Assembly (NCBI GenBank): GCA_964400655.1
Contig: CAYNVN010000060.1
Location: 1-33,712 of the forward strand
Direction of reading: 5' to 3'
DNA from: B16-G9 sp964400655
Lineage (GTDB): Bacteria > Bacteroidota > Bacteroidia > Bacteroidales > F082
Length of the DNA stretch: 33,712 bases
Each line of letters starts with the position of its first letter. The stretch's first letter is position 1. Positions 7,659-15,258 of this stretch are shown here, one piece after another. A program made the translations under genes and the position numbers. Under the pieces are notes generated by a model, which worked only from the letters and a program-made list of their open reading frames with translations, was not told the DNA's origin and did not search any database.

Positions 7659-9857
7659 ATGAAAAAAGCAGTATTTCTTTTTTTATTGCTTCAATTGGCA
7701 ACCGGATTATCGGTTCTGTTTGCACAAGCTACCAATTTTGAAGGCTATGAAATTCCCGAACAAAAAGAAATAATAAACGATACAGCCCTTTTTAACCGCT
7801 TAAACAGCTTAGAGAATGATTTTACCAAATTTAAAATGATTGATGAATTACTTGAAAAAGCCTATTACTCAAAAAAACTGTTGAATTATGTTTACTTACA
7901 ATTAGACTTTGCCAAAAAAAAAGAATCCGGAAAACTCATGGCTCATTCGTATTATAATCTGGCACGAATGTATTACAACGCTGAAGAGTACGATACCAGT
8001 ATTACCTATTACAAAAAGGCTGAATTTATCTACAAATCGCTTAATAACGATTCCGTTTTGTCGAATATTTATTATGAATTATCAAAAGCCTATTTTTTTG
8101 TAGAGCAAAGCGATATGATGGTTTATGAACTGAAAAAGGCGGTTGTTTATGTTACCAAAGTGTCGAATACAATGAAGATGGCCAAGTATTTAAGAGGTAT
8201 TGGTACGGGTTATTTATACCTTGGCCAATACGACAGCGCACTGAACTATCTTAATAAATCGCTTAAAATCAGCTTGAAAAATAATTTGAATAAAAACACA
8301 ATTTTTACCTACTCCATTTTAGGATCGTACTATAATAAGATTAAAAAATATAAACTGGCCATTGAAAAACAATATTTGGCCTTTAAATATTTAAACGGAC
8401 ACGATTTTCCCCGTGCAAGGTTAATCGTATCAATGCGTATTGCAAAAGATTACATCAATTTAAATAAACCTGATAGTGCGCTTAAATATTGTAATTATTT
8501 GCTTAATCATAGTAAGCCCGGGCGGTTAAGAAATACAGCTTACATTATTGCCGCTAAAATTTATAACTATAAAAACGATTTTAACAAAGCATTGGCGTAC
8601 ATCGATTCTGCAAATATTTATATAAAAAAAATAAACAATTTAAACTTACGAGACAGGATGTACAATGTTTACGTCGATATATACACTAAAAAAAATGATA
8701 TTGAAAAAGTTTTGTATTATAAAAACCTTCAAATTGCCAATTACGGGTTGATGATCAAAAAAAATAACATGAGCAGGCTGATGAATATTAATATTTTATC
8801 AACCGTTGATAAATTTGAAGAGAGCAATAAACTTTTGCAGGAACAAAAAAGAGAGAACGAAATAATGCTGGAAAACTCAAAAAAGCTCAATATACTGTTT
8901 GGTGTTATTTCTTTACTTGGTATTACGGTAGTTGTGGTTATCTTGTTATTTTTAAGACGCATTAAAGTAAAACAACAAATTATTAAAGAGCAAAATAAAA
9001 AGTTGCAAAATAAAAATGTTGAACTTGAAAAAACACTCAACCAGTTGCATAATGCACAATCAAAATTATTACAGTCTGAAAAAATGGCCTCGCTGGGTAT
9101 GCTTTCGGCCGGTATTGCCCACGAAATTAACAATCCCATCAATTTTGTTTATGCGGGAATAAACAGTTTATTACGCGATTTTGAAGACATTAAGCCGGTA
9201 ATCACAAAAATAAATGATCTTAAATATGATGATGAAAACCTGAAAGAAAAAGTTAAATCAATCGAAAAATTAAAAAAAGAAAATTATTTTGATGAAGCTT
9301 TTGGAGCCATTCCCGAAATATTGGAAGATATTAAACTCGGTGCCGACCGTACTGCCGAAATTGTTAAAGGGTTGCGTGTTTTTTCGGGATCCGATAAAAA
9401 CGAATCGGAGTTAATCGACATCCATGAGGCAATTAATACCTCACTGATTTTGCTAAAAAATAAATATAAAAGAAGGATTAATATAATCCAAAATTACGGT
9501 AATAACATACCTCTGTTAAATTGTTTTCCGGTTAAAATAAACCAGGCATTTTTAAATATTATTTCAAATGCCATAGATGCCATTGAGGGAGAAGGGAAAA
9601 TTTGGATTACAACGCGAAAAGAAAAGAACAATATTGTTGTTTCAATAAAAGATTCGGGTAAAGGTATCGACAAAAAGATTATCAATAAGCTTTTCGATCC
9701 GTTTTTTACCACCAAAGATGTGGGCAAAGGAACGGGTCTGGGGTTAGCAATTACTTACGGGATAATACAGGAGCACAATGGCTCTATAAAAGTTGTTTCC
9801 GAACCCGGAAAAGGTACCGAGTTCATTATAACGCTGCCCTTAACCGATAAAGATTAA
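7659..9857 (+). CDS. TPR-repeat sensor histidine kinase
   Basis: I chose the ATG at 7659 over an in-frame TTG at 7650 because it opens a clean signal peptide (MKKAVFLFLLLQLATGLSVLFAQ). The 732-residue protein then has a TPR-rich periplasmic sensor (about 60-360; units such as SYYNLARMYYNAEEYDTSITYYKKA), a transmembrane helix (about 411-432) and a coiled coil (about 435-475). The HisKA motif is SEKMASLGMLSAGIAHEINNP (cut here to its core: GIAHEINNP, His488). The ATPase domain carries NIISNAIDAIEGEG, DSGKGID and GKGTGLGLAITYGI. It lacks a receiver, so its phosphate must go elsewhere; the preceding hybrid kinase with two receivers is the obvious candidate. The TPR sensor suggests detection of a protein or peptide in the periplasm; the ligand is unknown. 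Confidence 0.92.
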   Translation: MKKAVFLFLLLQLATGLSVLFAQATNFEGYEIPEQKEIINDTALFNRLNSLENDFTKFKMIDELLEKAYYSKKLLNYVYLQLDFAKKKESGKLMAHSYYNLARMYYNAEEYDTSITYYKKAEFIYKSLNNDSVLSNIYYELSKAYFFVEQSDMMVYELKKAVVYVTKVSNTMKMAKYLRGIGTGYLYLGQYDSALNYLNKSLKISLKNNLNKNTIFTYSILGSYYNKIKKYKLAIEKQYLAFKYLNGHDFPRARLIVSMRIAKDYINLNKPDSALKYCNYLLNHSKPGRLRNTAYIIAAKIYNYKNDFNKALAYIDSANIYIKKINNLNLRDRMYNVYVDIYTKKNDIEKVLYYKNLQIANYGLMIKKNNMSRLMNINILSTVDKFEESNKLLQEQKRENEIMLENSKKLNILFGVISLLGITVVVVILLFLRRIKVKQQIIKEQNKKLQNKNVELEKTLNQLHNAQSKLLQSEKMASLGMLSAGIAHEINNPINFVYAGINSLLRDFEDIKPVITKINDLKYDDENLKEKVKSIEKLKKENYFDEAFGAIPEILEDIKLGADRTAEIVKGLRVFSGSDKNESELIDIHEAINTSLILLKNKYKRRINIIQNYGNNIPLLNCFPVKINQAFLNIISNAIDAIEGEGKIWITTRKEKNNIVVSIKDSGKGIDKKIINKLFDPFFTTKDVGKGTGLGLAITYGIIQEHNGSIKVVSEPGKGTEFIITLPLTDKD

Positions 9858-9860
9858 AAA

Positions 9861-9907
9861 ACAAAACCTGCAAACTTCCTTTACAAAAAAAGGGTTTGCA
9901 GGTTTGT
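9861..9907. terminator. Bidirectional terminator-like hairpin
   Basis: AAACCTGCAAAC (9864-9875) pairs perfectly with GTTTGCAGGTTT (9894-9905). The 18-nt loop can itself pair CCTT with AAGG. It lies between the converging kinase and dsbD genes, 7 nt past the kinase stop. Flanking A/T runs are short, so it may act for both strands. Confidence 0.6.
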
Positions 9908-9962
9908 AAACATCATTTCAATTTCAAATGGTCCAATTACCTGTCTCCCGATAACCGAACAA

Positions 9963-12449
9963 CTATTTGTTAATGTTACGGATACCTTTGTTGTTATTAA
10001 AGTTCTTTTTTCCTTCGTCGAGGAATTTTACAAAAGCATCCACATCCAAATCGTAAGCCCGCGGGTTGGTAAGTACTTCACCGTCACCATTCATTAAAAC
10101 ATAAAAGGGTTGTGCGTTAACCCCGAATTTACTGATTTGAAAATCGGCATTCTTTTTACCGACGGTTTTTTTCATTTTGTTATCGTAATCCGATTTTATC
10201 CACTCCTCCTTCGGAAGTTTTGTTTTGTCATCCACATAAAGTGCAAGTACGACATAATCATCGCGAAGGCGTTTTAGCACAGCCGGGTCTGACCATACAT
10301 TGGCCTCCATTTCGCGACAGTTAACGCATCCGTGGCCTGTAAAATCGATAAAAATGGGTTTGTTTTGCTCTTTGGAACATTTAACTGCCTGGTCGTAATC
10401 AAAGTATCCTTCAAGGCCGTGCGGCAGATGTAAAAATTCGTGATACTTGGGTGTTTCGCACAGCTCTTTGGGCGCACTGGCTGTTCCGCTTCCCGAATAG
10501 AGTTTCACGTTATCACGTACTACTTTGTTCAGGTCGAAATCGTGCGTTGCCTGTGGCGGAAGATAGCCCGAAAGGGCTTTTAACGGAGCACCGAACATAC
10601 CCGGAATCATATAAACCACAAAGGTAAAGGTAATGATGGCCAGCGTAAGACGCGGAACCGATACATACGGAACATCCGAATCGTGGGCAAATTTGATTTT
10701 TCCCAACAGATAAAGCCCCATAAGGAAAAAGATAACAATCCAGAAAGCAATGTATATTTCTCTGTCGAGAATACCCCAGTGGTAGGTTTGGTCGGCAATG
10801 GAAAGGAATTTTAGTCCCAGTGCAAGCTCTAAAAATCCCAGTACCACTTTAACCGAATTAAGCCAGCCGCCCGAACGGGGAAGTCCTTTTAATAATGAGG
10901 GGAAGAAAGCAAACAATCCGAAAGGAATGGCAAAAGCCAACGAAAACCCAAACATTCCTACAATAGGCTTAATAACTGCACCTCCGGCCGAAGCCACCAA
11001 GATAGAACCGACAATGGGGCCGGTACAACTGAACGAAACCAATACCAGCGTTAATGCCATAAATACCGGGCCCAAAATTCCGCCTTTATCTGCTTTTTGA
11101 TCACTTTTGTTGATCATCCAGTGGGGAAGCGTAATCTCGAACATACCGAAAAACGAAGCGGCAAAAAATATAAAAATAAGGAAAAACAATACATTTGGTA
11201 ACCAGTGGGTACTAAGCCAGTTGGCAATATTGGGGCCTGCAATAACAGCCAGAATGGAACCAATGAAAGTGTAAATAATAATGATGCTGAAACTGTAAAC
11301 CAGTGCTTCAAACCTGCCTTTGGCTTTTTGATCGCCCTCTTTCATAAAAAAGGATACGGTCATGGGTATCATTGGGAATACACAAGGGGTAAGGATGGCA
11401 AGAAGACCTCCGAGGAACGATATCAGGAAAAATCCCCATAACCCTTTTTTTGATCCGGTAATATCTTTGTCGTCGTCAGCCGCTTTAACGGCAGCTTCGT
11501 TTTGCGGCTCTTCTTGTGAACCGGCAATAACACGGTCGTTTTTGCCGTCGAAATGAAATTCAATGTCGTTATACAGAGCAACACATCCCGTTTCGTTACA
11601 GGTCATATAGGCAATTTCGCCAATAACCGGAATATCGTTATTGTTTGAGGTGAGCTCAATAGATTGTTTAAAAACGGCTTCATCCTCAAAAAATTTGATG
11701 TTCATTTCAAAAACATCATCATACTGTTCGATGGGTTTGGTAACCTCAACCGGTTTACCGATAAGTTTGTAGTTTTCGGATGTTTCAAAACTGAACTCGG
11801 TAGGTAAAGGGCCGTTTTCGGGAATGGTTAACGAGTAAAGATGATATCCTTTGTCAATATGAGCTTTAAAAAAGAGGTCATATTTTTTGGGTCCTGTCTT
11901 TTCTGCCGTAAATTTCCATTTTACCGGTTCCAGAATTTTGCTTTGGGGAGCCGCTGCTACAGCATTTCCGGAACCTTCCAGGTCGAAACTGAAATCCACA
12001 TCGGAAGGGGGCAGGCATTTAGTGTCGTCGCAACACATAAATTCCAGTGAGCCCGTAAGGGTATTTGTACCCGAAGCAAGAACCTTTACTTTTTGTTTAA
12101 ATTCGGCTTTGTTGGCATAAAACTTCAATTTCATTTCAAAGTTGGGGTCGTACTCTTCAATAACCGAAGAGGTGTCTTCCGTTACTTTTCCCACCAGTTC
12201 GATGTTGTCGTTTTTATCGAAATGAAAGGTTGTGGCCGGGGGCGACATGGGAATATCCTGTGAATATAGATGCCATTTATAGTCGATGGTGGCGCTGAAA
12301 GTCAACTCATACTCGTTGTCTGCTGTTTTTTTACTTGAAAAATCCCATTTTACCGGCTCCAAAATCTGAGCATTGGTTTTTAATGCAGGAAACAAAAAAA
12401 GCGTTCCCAGTAAAAAAAGCGTAATTAATCTCAATTTACTAAGTTTCAT
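9963..12449 (-). CDS. dsbD: Thiol:disulfide interchange protein DsbD with two N-terminal domains
   Basis: The start is set at the ATG at 12449, which opens a signal peptide ending LKTNAQ; the frame extends upstream but with no signal-like sequence. The 828-residue protein carries two DsbD-alpha-like periplasmic domains in tandem (about 29-158 and 172-300). Both begin with the same heptapeptide ILEPVKW and both keep a C-x4-C pair (140/145, 284/289). Next comes the eight-helix CcdA-like membrane domain (about 335-625) with Cys356 in TPCVFP and Cys475 in SCTGP. Last is a C-terminal thioredoxin domain with CVNC at 708-711. DsbD carries electrons from cytoplasmic thioredoxin across the inner membrane to periplasmic thiol proteins. 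Standard DsbD has one alpha domain, so the duplication is notable. The TlpA/Omp28 block 2 kb away offers possible clients. Confidence 0.93.
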   Translation of the reverse strand: MKLSKLRLITLFLLGTLFLFPALKTNAQILEPVKWDFSSKKTADNEYELTFSATIDYKWHLYSQDIPMSPPATTFHFDKNDNIELVGKVTEDTSSVIEEYDPNFEMKLKFYANKAEFKQKVKVLASGTNTLTGSLEFMCCDDTKCLPPSDVDFSFDLEGSGNAVAAAPQSKILEPVKWKFTAEKTGPKKYDLFFKAHIDKGYHLYSLTIPENGPLPTEFSFETSENYKLIGKPVEVTKPIEQYDDVFEMNIKFFEDEAVFKQSIELTSNNNDIPVIGEIAYMTCNETGCVALYNDIEFHFDGKNDRVIAGSQEEPQNEAAVKAADDDKDITGSKKGLWGFFLISFLGGLLAILTPCVFPMIPMTVSFFMKEGDQKAKGRFEALVYSFSIIIIYTFIGSILAVIAGPNIANWLSTHWLPNVLFFLIFIFFAASFFGMFEITLPHWMINKSDQKADKGGILGPVFMALTLVLVSFSCTGPIVGSILVASAGGAVIKPIVGMFGFSLAFAIPFGLFAFFPSLLKGLPRSGGWLNSVKVVLGFLELALGLKFLSIADQTYHWGILDREIYIAFWIVIFFLMGLYLLGKIKFAHDSDVPYVSVPRLTLAIITFTFVVYMIPGMFGAPLKALSGYLPPQATHDFDLNKVVRDNVKLYSGSGTASAPKELCETPKYHEFLHLPHGLEGYFDYDQAVKCSKEQNKPIFIDFTGHGCVNCREMEANVWSDPAVLKRLRDDYVVLALYVDDKTKLPKEEWIKSDYDNKMKKTVGKKNADFQISKFGVNAQPFYVLMNGDGEVLTNPRAYDLDVDAFVKFLDEGKKNFNNNKGIRNINK

Positions 12450-12631
12450 ATTTATAAATATTATTTTCCGATTTCTTTTTTTAAATACAGTAGTAATAGA
12501 CCTTGACAACCACAGGTTATTGAATGTTGCACATTTTTGCAGTTGCTTTAAACAAACAATAATAAGCAAATATTTTTAACGGACTTTAAAATTATAAATC
12601 GCAAACTACACTTGCCAATTAAAATCTGTTG

Positions 12632-12666
12632 TTTTGTAAAGGTCTTGTTGCATTGTTTTACCTTTG
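12632..12666 (+). promoter_or_regulatory. Putative promoter of mnmH (TTTTG-N22-TACCTTTG)
   Basis: TACCTTTG (12659-12666) matches the -7 box and sits 4 nt before the mnmH ATG at 12671. TTTTG at 12632-12636 may be the -33 element, although the 22-nt spacing is slightly long. The geometry predicts a start site at or beside the ATG. Confidence 0.5.
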
Positions 12667-12670
12667 CATC

Positions 12671-13717
12671 ATGTCAGTTAAACTATCTGCCAAAGATTTT
12701 TTGTCGTTGACCGATCATCTGCCGCTGGTGGATGTCCGTTCTCCTGCCGAGTACGAACATGCCCATATTCCCGGGGCGGTTAACATTCCGTTGTTTGATA
12801 ACGAAGAACGGAAACAGGTTGGTATAAGGTACAAGCAGGGGGGAAAAGAGAATGCGGTATTGCTTGGGCTGGAATATGTAGGCCCTAAAATGGTTGATTT
12901 TGTTAAACAGGCTAAAAGATTGGCCCGTAACAAAAAAATATTGGTACACTGCTGGCGGGGAGGTATGCGCTCGGGCAGCATGGCATGGCTTTTTGAAACC
13001 GCCGGACTTGAGGTTACTGTTTTGGAAGGGGGTTATAAGGCTTATCGTCATTATATCAGGGAACAGTTTTCAAAACCGGTTAACATGATTGTACTGGGAG
13101 GTTACACCGGCAGCGGAAAGACCGCAGTGCTTAAGGAGTTGGAAAATCTTGGCGAGCAGTTTTTGGATATTGAGGGAATTGCCCATCATAAAGGATCGGT
13201 GTTTGGCCCGCTGGGACAAAAAAAGCAGCCCTCCAACGAACAGTTTGAAAACAATCTGGCCGATGTGTGGCGTAAATTCGATTTTTCAAAACCGGTTTGG
13301 GTTGAAGACGAGAGCAGGCAACTGGGGTCGTGTGGTATTCCCGATCCGTTGTTTACCCTAATGCGGCAGGCTCCCGTTATAAAAATTGTGATTCCAAAAC
13401 CCGAAAGGGTTAAACGGCTTGTATATGAATATGGCGGATTCGACAAGAGGGTGCTGGCGGAACAGATAGAGAAAATTCGCGAACGTTTGGGCGGTCAGTT
13501 TGCCAACGAAGCCCTTAAAGCGTTGCATGACGGCAACCTGGAATTTGTTGCAAACCTGACGTTACGTTATTACGATAAGGCTTATGAGTATGGTATTTCA
13601 AAACGTGATACCGGAAAAGTTATAAGCCTGGAATTGCAAAAAGATAATCCCGAAGCCAATGCCCGCGCAGTTTTGGATTTTTATAAAAATAATATTGCCC
13701 GGCGGGAAAGCAACTGA
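12671..13717 (+). CDS. mnmH: tRNA 2-selenouridine synthase MnmH (SelU/YbbB)
   Basis: The ATG at 12671 is preferred over an upstream TTG at 12629 because the upstream stretch overlaps the promoter box and adds unrelated residues. The 348-residue protein has an N-terminal rhodanese domain (about 5-135) with the active Cys94 in HCWRGGMRSGS, then a P-loop domain with GGYTGSGKT (143-151) and VEDESR (211-216). This two-domain pairing is diagnostic of the enzyme that converts 2-thiouridine at the tRNA wobble base to 2-selenouridine through a geranylated intermediate. It needs selenophosphate from SelD, which is not in the window, so a selD elsewhere in the genome is predicted. The gene diverges from dsbD. 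Confidence 0.94.
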   Translation: MSVKLSAKDFLSLTDHLPLVDVRSPAEYEHAHIPGAVNIPLFDNEERKQVGIRYKQGGKENAVLLGLEYVGPKMVDFVKQAKRLARNKKILVHCWRGGMRSGSMAWLFETAGLEVTVLEGGYKAYRHYIREQFSKPVNMIVLGGYTGSGKTAVLKELENLGEQFLDIEGIAHHKGSVFGPLGQKKQPSNEQFENNLADVWRKFDFSKPVWVEDESRQLGSCGIPDPLFTLMRQAPVIKIVIPKPERVKRLVYEYGGFDKRVLAEQIEKIRERLGGQFANEALKALHDGNLEFVANLTLRYYDKAYEYGISKRDTGKVISLELQKDNPEANARAVLDFYKNNIARRESN

Positions 13718-13725
13718 AGTACTTG

Positions 13726-13762
13726 AAGTTTGGAGTGCCTAAAGTGAGCTAAAGTTTGGAGT
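13726..13762. repeat. Direct repeat AAGTTTGGAGT, two copies
   Basis: AAGTTTGGAGT occurs at 13726-13736 and 13752-13762. The same 11-mer recurs at 33321-33331 and 33462-33472 in the other repeat zone. It often sits beside the phrase AGTGCCTAAAG, seen at 13735 and 33454. Confidence 0.75.
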
Positions 13763-13786
13763 ACTTAGAGTAAAAATTCCAAAGAA

Positions 13787-13816
13787 TGTCACTCTGAGCG
13801 GAGTCGAAGAGTGACA
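13787..13816. repeat. Palindromic intergenic repeat (TGTCACTCT/AGAGTGACA)
   Basis: Nine-base arms TGTCACTCT (13787-13795) and AGAGTGACA (13808-13816) flank GAGCGGAGTCGA. The pattern GTCA-n-TGAGC-n-GTCGAA-n-TGAC is, from memory, a widely dispersed bacterial intergenic palindrome. It could also help terminate mnmH. Confidence 0.7.
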
Positions 13817-13841
13817 CAGCAACCAGCAACCTGATTTAAAC

Positions 13842-13881
13842 CTTTCAACCTTTCAACTTTTCAACTTTTGAACTTCTCAAC
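13842..13881. repeat. 8-bp tandem repeat, five units (CTTTCAAC-like)
   Basis: Five successive 8-base units read CTTTCAAC, CTTTCAAC, TTTTCAAC, TTTTGAAC and TTCTCAAC. This is an exact 8-bp period with drift towards the right, as expected from slipped-strand expansion followed by decay. Confidence 0.8.
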
Positions 13882-13979
13882 TTCAAATTCAAAACTACGT
13901 CGTTCATTCAAATTACCTCGTCATTCCGACGACGACCTTTTCTTTCTTCGTCATTTCGACGACGCAGGAGGAGGACTGC

Positions 13980-13991
13980 CCTGCCGGCAGG
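13980..13991. repeat. Perfect palindrome CCTGCCGGCAGG
   Basis: A 12-base perfect palindrome, extended on both sides as CTGCCCTGCCGGCAGGCGGG, interrupts a sequence that in the related unit near 33560-33587 reads through without it. It belongs to a GC-rich palindrome family with the entries at 14060 and 14143. Confidence 0.6.
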
Positions 13992-14059
13992 CGGGAATCC
14001 CCTACTTTAATCGACCTGATTACTTTTTGTTAAAGGGGCAGGCTGGTTCTTGGGAGATT

Positions 14060-14091
14060 CCCGCCCGTACCGAACGGCACGTTCGGGCGGG
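14060..14091. repeat. GC-rich palindrome nested in the dispersed repeat
   Basis: CCCGCCCG (14060-14067) pairs with CGGGCGGG (14084-14091), and inside it CCGAAC pairs with GTTCGG. In the related unit near 33389-33398 the flanks are directly joined (GAGATCCCTCAGTCG), so this looks like an insertion of about 30 bp. Confidence 0.65.
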
Positions 14092-14142
14092 CCTCAGTCG
14101 TTCCTCCTTCGGAATGACGGTGGGGCTTGCGGGTGGGGATAG

Positions 14143-14169
14143 GCCCGCCTGCTTAACATTCGGGCAGGC
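14143..14169. repeat. GC-rich palindrome, third copy
   Basis: GCCTGC (14147-14152) pairs with GCAGGC (14164-14169) across an 11-nt loop, with GCCCGCC and TTCGGGCAGG words like those of the palindrome at 14060. It lies just outside the right end of the dispersed element. Confidence 0.5.
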
Positions 14170-14170
14170 A

Positions 14171-14214
14171 AATCATAAATCATAAATCAAAAATTTGCAA
14201 TCAAAAATCAAAAG
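14171..14214. repeat. AT-rich short-period repeat (AATCATA / AATCAAA words)
   Basis: The stretch begins with AATCATA twice in tandem and continues with AATCAAAA-type words. It looks like a decayed 7-8-bp tandem repeat. Confidence 0.5.
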
Positions 14215-14415
14215 TGACTGGGGTTTAGCGTTCAGCGTTTGGCGGGCTTCGGTAGTGCTTCCTTTCATTTTTCACTTTTCACTATCGGGAAGCAATCCCT
14301 CGTCCGACAGAAAAGGTTCACTTCGCGCCTTCGCGGTTCATCAAATTTTGAAATCTCAAACCTTGAATCACCAGTAACAAGCACCCAGCATCCAGCAACA
14401 AGTTAAACCTCATTC

Positions 14416-15237
14416 TCACTTCACATCCTCTTCCTCAACCTGAAGAATGGATTTTGAGTCGGTATCGTAAACATAGGCCACCACGTGACTGTTTTCGGGA
14501 ACGCCGGTTAAAGTATAGTGGTATGTTTTGGTGTATTCTTTATCGGCCTGAACGGCTTCGTTAAAAATATCCTCACCCCAGGTACCGTTTACGGCACCCC
14601 TGAACATGTGCATAAAAACATAGTCTTTAATAATGTCGTCACCAATTTCGGGATTATTATTTTTTTGTGCCGACACAATGCTGTCTTCGGTAATTCCCAC
14701 AAAGAGTTTGTGTTCGCCTTCAAGTTCAATTAAAAATTTTACATTAACCTCAATGGTACCTGTTTTGCCTGCAAACGAATTATTAATTTTAATTTCGGCA
14801 ACAGGGTCTTTTGCCAGCTCTTCGGCAATTTTGGTTCCCCATTTATCTCTTACAACAAGATAATCGCCGGGTGCATTTGGTATTCTGTTTATCATTCCGC
14901 TGGGAAACTGATCAATTCCAAAATAGGTAAGCCAGTCGTTTCCTGCTTCTGTTCGATAATCATTTTCAAAGAGTCCCGGGTGCGGATCGGCAAAACTACC
15001 TGCATGAACGGCCATTAGTATAAGGTTTTCGCCATAAAGCTCTTTAAGCTCGTGTGCTACGAGGGTAGCCGTAGGGCAGTTAACACAGGTGTGCCCGGTA
15101 TATTCTTCAAGCAAAACCCTTTTTCCGTTATCTTCGGTGTTGTTACTCTCCTTGTAAGGAGGAGAAACCTTTTCGCAGGCACTAAAAACAAACAGAACCA
15201 CAACAAATATTGATAATATTTTGGTGAAATTTTTCAT
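14416..15237 (-). CDS. Omp28-related outer-membrane lipoprotein with thioredoxin-like CxxC
   Basis: The 273-residue protein has a lipoprotein signal ending FSAC (Cys21). Residues 40-140 carry the Omp28-type thioredoxin fold: LLEEYTGHTCVNCP with CVNC at 51-54, then LYGENLILMAVHAGSFADP and the cis-proline region DQFPSGMINR (about 109-118). The rest is a beta-rich domain with no motif I can name. Omp28 was first described as a surface lipoprotein of Porphyromonas. The CxxC suggests a thiol-disulfide role, but a substrate is not known to me. It is the last gene of the leftward trio that starts with a TlpA-like thioredoxin, 21 bp after the DUF6029-like gene, so the three are probably co-expressed. 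Confidence 0.87.
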   Translation of the reverse strand: MKNFTKILSIFVVVLFVFSACEKVSPPYKESNNTEDNGKRVLLEEYTGHTCVNCPTATLVAHELKELYGENLILMAVHAGSFADPHPGLFENDYRTEAGNDWLTYFGIDQFPSGMINRIPNAPGDYLVVRDKWGTKIAEELAKDPVAEIKINNSFAGKTGTIEVNVKFLIELEGEHKLFVGITEDSIVSAQKNNNPEIGDDIIKDYVFMHMFRGAVNGTWGEDIFNEAVQADKEYTKTYHYTLTGVPENSHVVAYVYDTDSKSILQVEEEDVK

Positions 15238-15258
15238 AGCAACAATTCCTTAAATTTT

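Larger units (their letters stand above)
13919..14119. repeat. Dispersed repeat element bounded by CGTCATTCCGA inverted ends
   Basis: CGTCATTCCGA (13919-13929) is the exact reverse complement of TCGGAATGACG (14109-14119), giving 11-bp ends around a 201-bp unit. The 25 or so bases just before the left end (AAAACTACGTCGTTCATT, then AAATTACC) are nearly identical at 33501-33528. The right part (GGGGCAGGCTGG, then CCTCAGTCGTTCCTCCTTCG) recurs at 33613 and in diverged form at 33367. No coding capacity is seen, so it is a non-autonomous repeat. Confidence 0.65.
13718..14415. repeat. Repeat-filled spacer between mnmH and the omp28-like gene
   Basis: This 698-bp spacer between converging genes has no credible gene. 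It is a mosaic of short direct repeats, palindromes and pieces shared with 33317-33712, itemised in the following entries. Its G+C content jumps locally around 13970-14170. The final 200 bp (14215-14415) contain short repeated CCAGCA-type words near 14385-14400 and otherwise nothing I recognise. An ORF-like stretch at 13868-14185 translates the repeat units and is not a gene. Confidence 0.8.

Noticed and set aside
8741..9142. 133-codon hydrophobic-looking frame antisense to the TPR kinase
   Set aside because: The region encodes the kinase transmembrane, coiled-coil and H-box segments on the plus strand; the apparent hydrophobicity comes from reading lysine- and asparagine-rich codons in reverse.
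12450..12569. 40-residue upstream extension of DsbD
   Set aside because: The extension has no signal-peptide character, while the ATG at 12449 opens a clear one.
12629..12670. TTG start 14 codons upstream of mnmH
   Set aside because: It would put the promoter box inside the coding region; the protein family begins near the ATG at 12671.
13868..14185. 105-codon open frame in the repeat spacer
   Set aside because: Its translation simply follows the repeat units and palindromes and begins in the 8-bp tandem repeat; no homologous family is recognisable.
13718..14415. CRISPR array
   Set aside because: The repeats are not regularly spaced, differ in length and have no uniform spacers; no cas gene is near.
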